From the NCBI GenBank assembly GCA_013423325.1, contig BLJB01000010.1, positions 186,001 to 250,000 on the forward strand: a DNA stretch of 64,000 nt. The letters are read 5' to 3'. Origin of the DNA: Usnea hakonensis (taxonomy: Eukaryota; Ascomycota; Lecanoromycetes; Lecanorales; Parmeliaceae). Below are positions 56,928-64,000 of this stretch, in pieces. Position 1 is the first letter of the stretch, and every line of letters starts with the position of its first letter. Position numbers and translations under genes: made by a program. Below the pieces are notes generated by a model. The model had not been told where the DNA came from. It ran no database searches and saw only the letters and a list, made by a program, of their open reading frames with translations.

Positions 56928-57278
56928 CTACTCCGTGAAAGCTTCCACTGCCTGCATAACGACTGCTCTCGTATCCGGTCTTCCCGTTATCGTTGGCTTT
57001 ATAAGCTCATCGCCTTCAGTACTGCTTGCCTCCTCCCACTCATGTTTGATATTGCCGTTTTCAGTACTTGCGTCTTCGCTGCTTCTCGTCCCCTTCTTGT
57101 TACTACTCTCCGACCCCTCTCTGTCGCCACCAGTGACATGCACGCTAATTCTAACACCCGTGGATTTGTATTCCGTCAATAGCGCCGCAACCTGCTCATG
57201 GAACCACACTGCATGCTCGCCCCTGCTTGTGCTGAACACAACCTGGACATCCTCCTTCGCCGGTCCCATTTCCGCCAA
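56928..57278 (-). pseudogene. Ferric-reductase-like NAD domain fragment
   Basis: A 116-codon minus-strand frame reads EDVQVVFSTSRGEHAVWFHE, then LLTEYKSTGVRISVHVTGGD, followed by a Ser/Glu-rich stretch and VVMQAVEAFTE. The first part resembles the NAD-binding C-terminal segment of fungal ferric reductases, in which a W-F-x-E helix is followed by V-x-V-x-V-H-V-T. No FAD site or membrane domain is found upstream on this strand in intact form. The region to 58550 has only broken frames, for example RFDDLSVLDYGGYRLLVCAG near 57700. It is best read as the remnant of a lost gene. Confidence 0.35.
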
Positions 57279-59666
57279 TTACAACGCCCAGTCCTTGGAA
57301 TAAATGTGCTTGGCTACATTCCCTCCGTACCCGATCGAAATGTCTTTACTGCAGCTTCACACTCGTCGTGACCCCATTTCGGGGTTTTTCGCTAAAGGAC
57401 ACTGCACGTGCTTCTTACGTAGCCAATGCTAGGAGGCTAGCATGAGCTATCCACGTTGACAGCAACGAAGTACGAAGTCTCGTTGATTTGGAGAATCGAG
57501 ACGTTGGAGGACGTTTTTCACATATTTGCTCACGGCGTCTCCTCTAGGACTTCTCCGAGACTTCTTGGTTTAGTTCCATAAACCTTTGGAGGTCCTTCCA
57601 GGCTTTTCTCTCCTCAAATGACACGCCTACATTAGGTATGATTCATTCATTACCGGCACAAACCAGCAAACGATATCCTCCATAGTCTAACACAGACAGA
57701 TCATCGAATCTAGCTCTGTGACCTACTAACGAATTGAACACGTCCTCAATGTCCAGCATGTCCATGTCTACTGCCATGGCCTCTACAACATCCGCTTTCC
57801 CCACCCCCTCCTCTTCCATATCCGGCACGGGCTCCTCTTCTTCCTCCCCTAACTCCTCCTCCTCCATGGCCATGCCATTCTTCACCTCAATAAACACACC
57901 CCTTATACTCCACGCATTGGATCCCTACTTCGACGGGCCAATACGCATGCTGGCACCTGCATCTTCCTGATCCTCCTCATGCTGTCCCTACGCTGTCTGC
58001 TCGCGCTCAAGCGCGTGCTTGAGATGCATGTCTGGCACTCGTCAATGATGGTAGGCCCTGCGTACAGGAATGTATACCACGGAGCCCACTAGGGGAGCGT
58101 GGGTTGTGAGGAGGCTAAAGGCGAGGTGGTTCCGGTTGCGGAGGAAAGTCTAATACGAACCGTCAAGGCGCAAGCTTGGCCGTGGCGGCTAAGTGTAGAC
58201 GGCACGAGGGCGGTGCTGGGATTTACTTATCGGTGGGGTTGGGTATTTGCTGTGTGTATTTCACTATCTAGGGTATGCGATTGCGGAGAAAAATGGCCTA
58301 GTGAGACGTAGGGTGCTCGCGGTCATGAGGTTTAATGTGGGGGAGTTTCTCTCTGTGCTCGCGGGGAGCTTGGTGGGGAGTCTGCTGCTGGGGAGGTATG
58401 CGGTTCTGGGAGGGAGGATATGACAAAGGAGGTAGTGATGAATGAGTGCGGCGAAAAGCACCAAGCACTTCGTAATAGATGCGGAAAGGCTCTATCTCTA
58501 AGCGTAAGGTCAATGCTGTGGCGGGATACAATTGGGTCACTCTCAATATAGGGCTTGATGTTCAAGGTTCTCTATGAACTGGAAGCTGTCCGACCTCTAA
58601 TAAGCCTTTAGAGAGAATGGTCCTTAGCTTACATTGTAAGCGGTCAGTGCCTTGCAGTCGCTGATCTGGACGATGCTCATGCTTCAGTACATTCTCAAAA
58701 TTTGTTGCATGTGGATCGTGTTTCTTGCTGCGCACACGTCACGTGCGTCTTCCTGCCTCATAGCGTTTAAAATACGCCCTGCTGGCCATCTTGTGTCACC
58801 CTACCGGGCCCAATTTCATCTCTCAGGAGACACTGCGCTAGCTTCCAACGGTTTTGGAATTCTTGATTTTAATTATCAGATTGTTTTTCGTCTTTTTTTG
58901 AGCAAGTCGTCGAGTTGCTTTTTTTTTGCGCGTGAAACCCAATCCCTTTCAACAGCAGCCACAATTCAGGCTTGGTCATTGAATGGAATACCTTCACAGC
59001 TCTCATCTTGCCATCTAGGCCCCATCCCTTGTTCTCCTCGGGATAGGCGGCGTATGCCATGAGTCCATGTCCCTGCTATAAAGACATTGATGATGGACGT
59101 AGACCACTCTGTGGCCGATGCCTGGTCTCGGGATAGATGCGTCTCCCGTCAAAGCCGTCCTCGTTCTCACCGAAATAGCTACTAGCATTGCGGGGCCAAA
59201 TCGGCCCCACAGGGCCTAATAAGGCCAAATAGTAGGTATTGCGCATGAAGCGCGATACCCTCGAAACTCCTTTTAGGTATTTGGCCTTTTGGCCCAGTGG
59301 TACTGATCCTCACAGGCATAGATTACATGGGAACGGGGAGGAACATATATGTCTTTTGCGTACTCCGTACGAGGTTGATGATTCCGAAATTGGCGCTCAG
59401 CGTGAACCCCCTCTTCGCGCGCATGAAAGAGAGTTGCGCGCTTAAAGAGATGTATGCACCTTTCTGCAAGGCTGTGGCGCAGAGTGCGTAGAACATCATG
59501 CAGGAAACGGAGACGGAGGCGTCGGTATGTGGTGAGGCTGGAGGATAAATACCTCAGTCCCCTTCTTGATCTTAAATGACAAGGCGAAGCAGACAAAATC
59601 ATATCGTTGCTTGTCTTATACTGCGTGGATACTAGATGGTTTGGTCATTACTTATACTCATTCAAG
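57279..59666. other. Gene-poor region, relic DNA
   Basis: Short frames on both strands include an acidic minus-strand piece at 57897-57643 (MEEEELGEEEEEPVPDMEEE) and several Pro/Ser pieces at 58264-58565. None forms a gene with start, introns and end. There are T-runs near 58895-58930. Confidence 0.45.
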
Positions 59667-60863
59667 ATGTCACGTCGAGTCGCGGAGCCCGCAAAAGTGA
59701 GTCGGCAAGCATTGACGGCCGTCCTGTGGACCGGAGTGGCAGTCAGTTTCTGCTTCCTCGCCCTTCGAGGTTACGTCCGTCTTAAAGTCTTCCACCGAAT
59801 TTTCCTCGACGATATCCTAGTCCTTTTGGCATGGCTAGTCTTTCTTGCCAACGTCATTCTCAATCAGATTATGCTGCCAACGTTGTACCTGATGACTGAA
59901 GTATACGACCTGCCCGAGGATTTCCCCTCCAAATTTGATTTCTTTTTGCATGCCTATATGGCAACGACCTTTGCCTTCTGGTGTTGTCTTTGGTCCATCA
60001 AGGCTTCCTTTCTGGTCTTCTTCCGGAAATTGGGCCATAAAGTCGCGAGGCAAAATATGCTTTGGTGGTGCGCATTGAGCATTACAATAATTAGTTTCAT
60101 AATAAACCTTGCAATATGGTACTACAAGTGCTCTGTTGGGAATATCAGTGTCAATTCAAGTAGGGGTTAATCCACCCCGCGAGTCATTGCCGGAAGATAG
60201 CTAACCTCGCTCAGAATGCGGCCTATCTGCTTCATCAATTCACGTCGAGGACACCATCCTCCGGACGACTTCCGCCTTTGACATCGTCTCTGATTGTTTT
60301 AGTAAGGGTCTAATCTTCTGCCAACCTTGGGCAACAAAGCACGTGATCGCTAACTGCCAGGGTTTTCTTAGTTCTCATCCTCCCGATTAATCTCCTTTGG
60401 AAGGTCCAGATGAAACTCCGGCAAAAACTTCTCTTAGGACTGGTACTTTCATTGACAGTCTGTATTATCGCTGTAGCCATCGTCCGTGTTATAATCATCC
60501 TGGCCCAAAGCAAGCAGCTCGACCTTACATGGATTTATACCTGGACTGTTGTCGAGGAGACGGTTGGTTAGTCGTCCATTTATGTCAACTTCTATTGTCA
60601 AGGAGTATTTCTGATTTTAATACACGCCATCAGCCATCATGGTTGCTTGCATGATGTCATATCGAGCGCTTTTCGTCAAGGACAGAGGAGTGCAACGCCT
60701 CCCAAACCTTGAAAACCATACGTCTCAACGACAGCTTCGATACGATCAATATGGACAACTCATTACAGTAGAGCAAAGACCTTTCAATAATCAAGAAGCT
60801 AGCGATGTGGGCGACGGTGACGCGAGCGAGAATTCTGCTATTCAAGTTGGTCGTCATCCGTGA
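59667..60863 (+). CDS. Rhodopsin-like (SAT4-family) seven-helix membrane protein
   Basis: Exons 59667-60159, 60215-60301, 60372-60566 and 60634-60863 give 334 residues. After MSRRVAEPAKVSRQALTAVL the chain has seven hydrophobic helices, including VAVSFCFLALRGYVRL, FLDDILVLLAWLVFLANVIL, WSIKASFLVFFRKLGHKVA and SITIISFIINLAIWYY. The FDIVSD segment joins over an intron to VLILPINLLWKVQM, the best conserved part of the fungal SAT4/rhodopsin-like family. The cytoplasmic tail is about 70 residues with Gln/Asn/Asp. Family members are plasma-membrane proteins of mostly unknown function. Some CFEM-containing relatives act in pathogenesis. No retinal Lys is evident. The ATG at 59667 is preferred to an in-frame one 60 nt upstream. 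Confidence 0.85.
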
Positions 60864-61599
60864 TATGATGAACAAAGTAGATGCAGGCAAAGTAATTTGA
60901 CTCGCAAAAACTTGTCCCGCAAGTTATGTCTGTTAAAATGGAAGAGAATAGTATGGCTCTTTTCCAGACCACCTTACAGCTGCGCTGCAGCCTCGAAGCT
61001 AGACATTGACAAAAGTGGAAGAACGTGGACAGATGCTGTTGTGAGCAGACTCCTGACTGGGCAGAACCGCTGGACCACGAAACATGACTCAAACAGAGAC
61101 TGACTCAATGGCTATGCTTTGCATCAATGATGACTGGCGACGCACAAATGGACAATATCTGCATCTCATTCCCGTATCACGCCTATGTAAAGCATCAAGC
61201 AGAAGATCTAGAGTACTCGAAGTGCAACGATGTTTTATATCTTACCTCTCAGAGCGGCAGAAGAGTTTTGGAGAAGTATTTATAATAAAGCAGAAGCTAT
61301 TAACAAAGCGAATACTATCGTCGCACGACGAGTACTGGGTCCTTGATCTTGTCCGTTGGGTATGCATCTCGGTCACGGTTAAAGTATGATACAGCGTTAG
61401 TATAGTTTTCGGGCCACCGTAGCTATTCCCGGGCCACCGTAGCCATTCCCGGGCCACCGTAGCCCTACACCAGAACCCTTGACTTCAACCGCACCCTTCA
61501 TGACCTTGGAGGATGTATCTTGCTACCAGCATATCTCACCATTGACCTTCAGCCTCCACTCCCCCATCGCCAATTCACTTTCTCCCTCGAGCCCTCACA
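60864..61599. other. Intergenic, bL28m upstream region
   Basis: No gene is supported. It contains the 20-bp tandem repeat at 61411-61464 and a CT-rich leader just before 61600. Confidence 0.5.
61411..61464. repeat. 20-bp tandem repeat, 2.7 copies
   Basis: GGGCCACCGTAGC(T/C)ATTCCC repeats at 61411 and 61431, with a partial third copy at 61451. It lies about 140 bp before the bL28m start and is GC-rich in an otherwise mixed promoter. Confidence 0.9.
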
Positions 61600-62700
61600 A
61601 TGATCCTCCCCAAACCCTCCCCATCCCTCCGCTCCCTCCGCCCCTTCTCCACCACCCTCCCCACCCCCAACCCAACTCCCCACCCCCTTCCCCCCCTCTA
61701 CACCAAATCTCCACCCCCCTACCCCTACGGCCCCGCCCTCACCTACAAAGAGTCCGACTCGGGCCTCTACGGCGGCGCCACCCTCCAATTCGGCAACAAA
61801 GTCTCTGAAAAAAACGCCCACAAATCCCGGCGCGTCTGGCGTCCAAACATCCACAGCAAGCGCCTCTGGAGCGACAGTCTGGGCCATTTTGTGAGGGTGA
61901 AGGTGCAGGCGAGGGTGCTGCGGACGATTACCAAGTGTGGCGGGTTGGATGAGTATTTGTTGGGGGAGAAGCCGGCAAGGATTAAGGAGTTGGGGGTCGA
62001 GGGGTGGCGGTTGAGGTGGGAGGTTATGAAGTCGGAGAAGGTGAGGGAGAGGTTTGCAAGGGAGAGGGTGGCGCTAGGGTTGACGAGCGTGGATGATACG
62101 GATGGGGTGGAAAATGAAGTCGAGAGGGCGAGTGGGGCGGTCGTTGGGCGAATCCAAGGCGCCAGAGCGAATGTGAAATCCTCGACCAAGAGACCCGCAT
62201 CAGCACAGACACCCCTAGAAATCCGCATCTACTATACCATCCAGGCCATTTCAGCGGAAGCCGCCCGTCTCACGCCTCCCCCAATCGACAACCCACAAGA
62301 CACTACTACCACCGAACGCCCCCATCGTCGCTACACCAAGGGCGAAAAGCGGGCGTGGCGGGCAGAGCAAGCGTTAAAAAACCAGCCTCTAGCCGAGCCA
62401 GATGTCAAACTAGATTTTGCAGCAGGGGAGTCATCGGTGGAGGCAGAAGTGGCGAAATTAGAAGAAGCGGTGGAGGCGGAAGTGGCGAAGTTAGAAGAGG
62501 CGGTGGAGCCTGAGATGGAGGATGGGGTCAAGGAGGTGAGGATTAGATTGGGGGTGGCGATGGGGAGGTTGAGGAAGGCGAGGGAGAAATATGAGCGGGT
62601 GAAGGCCGGGGATGCGGAGAAGGAGGAGAGGAAGGGAGAGGAAAAACTGAGGGGGGAGGGTGTTTTGGGGAAGATTAGGGGACTGGTTGGGAGACGGTGA
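61600..62700 (+). CDS. MRPL24: Mitochondrial ribosomal protein bL28m
   Basis: An intronless frame of 366 residues starts with a Pro/Ser/Arg-rich mitochondrial presequence (MILPKPSPSLRSLRPFSTTL). The L28 core is clear: GLYGGATLQFGNKVSEKNAH, KSRRVWRPNIHSKRLWSDSL and VRVKVQARVLRTITKCGGLD. This is the bL28 fold of the large mitoribosomal subunit (Mrpl24 in yeast). The C-terminal half is an extension of charged helices. It contains a perfect 33-nt tandem duplication (62437-62469 and 62470-62502, encoding VEAEVAKLEEA twice) and ends in a basic tail. Fungal mitoribosomal L28 proteins commonly carry such extensions. Confidence 0.92.
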   Translation: MILPKPSPSLRSLRPFSTTLPTPNPTPHPLPPLYTKSPPPYPYGPALTYKESDSGLYGGATLQFGNKVSEKNAHKSRRVWRPNIHSKRLWSDSLGHFVRVKVQARVLRTITKCGGLDEYLLGEKPARIKELGVEGWRLRWEVMKSEKVRERFARERVALGLTSVDDTDGVENEVERASGAVVGRIQGARANVKSSTKRPASAQTPLEIRIYYTIQAISAEAARLTPPPIDNPQDTTTTERPHRRYTKGEKRAWRAEQALKNQPLAEPDVKLDFAAGESSVEAEVAKLEEAVEAEVAKLEEAVEPEMEDGVKEVRIRLGVAMGRLRKAREKYERVKAGDAEKEERKGEEKLRGEGVLGKIRGLVGRR

Positions 62701-63081
62701 TGTGTATGTATATATCTAGAGCAGGGAGCGAGCCGGAAAGCTGTACATTCTGCGAGATGGTAATCGAGCACGCCGAAGATATATGGTGAGATGGCTCAAT
62801 TCGGCATGGGACATCTGGAAACGCCTGCCTTTGGCATCACGTCTGAATTGGTATCTCGCCTAGTGGAGTATGTAAACAACCAAATATTCTCATAAAAGCG
62901 CCGTTAGACCACAGCATCCTTCTATGCAACGGCCGTGATATCTCCAAGCGAATTCCACTAATGATGCATCCCTATATCGATGAAAATATAACACCTGTGT
63001 TGGTCCCAGCAAATAAAATATGACACCAACCCAACGACCGTGTTTGGCTGTCAATATATGTACAAACATCGTACTCTCCCT
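62701..63081. other. Converging spacer
   Basis: 3' flanks of bL28m (plus) and SEC3 (minus). No gene is seen. Confidence 0.5.
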
Positions 63082-64000
63082 TCACCGCCTGAAAGCCGAA
63101 ACGACGTCTTCTCTCTTCCATTCGACCTCGAGGCTACCTTCGTATACATCCTTGACCACTTTGTGAACTCTCTCTCCAATCTGGAGATATCTACTTTCAC
63201 ACTCTCTAAAGACTTTCGTGACAAGCTCTCTTGATAGGCCAGCAGTGTCATCACCGTCGCCAAAGTGTTTGTCTACTCTCTTCTTCAGGGTTTCGACGCC
63301 TCGTTTCATTTCCTTGGCGTCGTAGCTCGAAAGGATTTTTTTGAAGGTAGACCGCGAATGGGAGGCTCGTGTGGCTACTGAGGTTGGGGAGCCAGGGTTA
63401 TTCCGTATGAGTGACTCTGTGGATTCCAGGAAGTCGAGAAGCTTGCCCAGAGGTCGACGTATGACGGCAGCGAGATAGAGCTCCATGTGCTCGTTCATCT
63501 CGGCTCGTGCTCGGAAGTTCCAGTCTTCGAGGACAGCATTCTTTCGGACGGCTACTTCCTCAACATAATGATTCATGTTCTCAATCAGGAGAATGTGGTA
63601 GTTGAGGGCTTCCTTATCTTCAGGATCACCTGTAGTCGCACCACTTTGCGTAGCCGTTGGGCTTTCTTTTGCTATGAACTTTAAGCTTTCGAACATGGCT
63701 TTATTGATTTTCTCGTAGGCTTCATTGACCGTAGTACGCACGGGAAGATGATCGAGAGATCGAGTTGGAGGAAGCATGTTTTCAAGAGCGACGGAAAAAA
63801 AAGGGAATGTCTTCATGAACGCGATGACACCCTTTCGCTTTTTAATTTTGACTTTAGTATCTTCAATGCCACGGATCTGCTCATTGATGAAGTGAGTAAA
63901 CTTATTGGCCTGACGATCATGGATCTTGGTGACAGTTTGGGTTAGAAACTCCTGGTTGGTCTCCTCAACCTCGAGGAGCTGAGACTCGAGGGCGAAGAGG
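63082..64000 (-). CDS. SEC3: Exocyst subunit Sec3, C-terminal part
   Basis: The frame is open from the window edge to a stop at 63082 (about 305 residues), so the N-terminal lipid/GTPase-binding part lies outside. Visible family segments: FLTQTVTKIHDRQANKFTHF, RGIEDTKVKIKKRKGVIAFM, FPFFSVALENMLPPTRSLDH, NEAYEKINKAMFESLKFIAK, EALNYHILLIENMNHYVEEV and HMELYLAAVIRRPLGKLLDF. The end is SAFRR. Sec3 tethers secretory vesicles to the plasma membrane at growth sites as part of the eight-subunit exocyst. The sequence shows no disruption. The methionine at 63816 is internal, not the start. Confidence 0.93.
   Translation of the reverse strand, partial: LFALESQLLEVEETNQEFLTQTVTKIHDRQANKFTHFINEQIRGIEDTKVKIKKRKGVIAFMKTFPFFSVALENMLPPTRSLDHLPVRTTVNEAYEKINKAMFESLKFIAKESPTATQSGATTGDPEDKEALNYHILLIENMNHYVEEVAVRKNAVLEDWNFRARAEMNEHMELYLAAVIRRPLGKLLDFLESTESLIRNNPGSPTSVATRASHSRSTFKKILSSYDAKEMKRGVETLKKRVDKHFGDGDDTAGLSRELVTKVFRECESRYLQIGERVHKVVKDVYEGSLEVEWKREDVVSAFRR

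Noticed and set aside
56791..57303. A 170-codon plus-strand frame with hydrophobic stretches.
   Set aside because: It is antisense to the ferric-reductase-like fragment, which has the more natural sequence. The hydrophobicity is the mirror of Glu/Lys/Ser codons.

Overview
The window is nuclear DNA of a filamentous ascomycete (Pezizomycotina). Most genes are split by short GT-AG introns of about 45-100 nt. The conserved gene set is fungal: GINS Psf3, Mn-superoxide dismutase, an Etp1/BRAP2-type E3, polyubiquitin, a Zn2Cys6 regulator, protein farnesyltransferase beta, mitochondrial calcium uniporter, Snu66/SART1, Pth2, mitoribosomal bL28m and exocyst Sec3. Fungus-specific families also occur: a DUF7730-like protein, a rhodopsin-like SAT4-type membrane protein and a patatin-NACHT protein. 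A leotiomycete is my guess from remembered protein similarities, not something I can prove here.

Layout. 1-0.5 kb: 5' part of a gene for a secreted, Kex2-type processed protein. 0.5-7.9 kb: gene-poor, with two tandem duplications and several gene relics (an SDR with an in-frame stop, an FHA-like fragment, an unnamed fungal family). 7.9-13 kb: PEBP protein, a small membrane peptide and psf3. 13-20.7 kb: two unknown genes, a poly-C stretch with two Ns, a large promoter-region duplication, SOD2 and ETP1. 21-25.5 kb: polyubiquitin and a Zn2Cys6 regulator. 27.5-34.6 kb: farnesyltransferase beta, an unknown Ser/Gly-tailed protein and MCU. 34.6-40.8 kb: gene-poor, with coding relics and one unknown gene. 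40.8-50.7 kb: an unknown acidic protein, the DUF7730-like protein, an ornithine-cyclodeaminase-family protein and SNU66. 51-56.6 kb: PTH2 with its 3' end duplicated, then a patatin-NACHT gene. 56.6-64 kb: relic DNA, a rhodopsin-like membrane protein, bL28m and the C-terminal part of SEC3.

Functional links are loose, as expected for a fungal chromosome. Polyubiquitin and the ubiquitin-binding E3 ETP1 are neighbours on the same strand. SOD2, MCU and bL28m are all predicted mitochondrial. The most striking locus is the predicted 1317-residue patatin-NACHT protein. It has an intact lipase Ser/Asp dyad joined to an intact P-loop STAND domain, the architecture of fungal NLR-like immune or incompatibility receptors. 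All splice sites were read by eye and none has been tested against transcripts.
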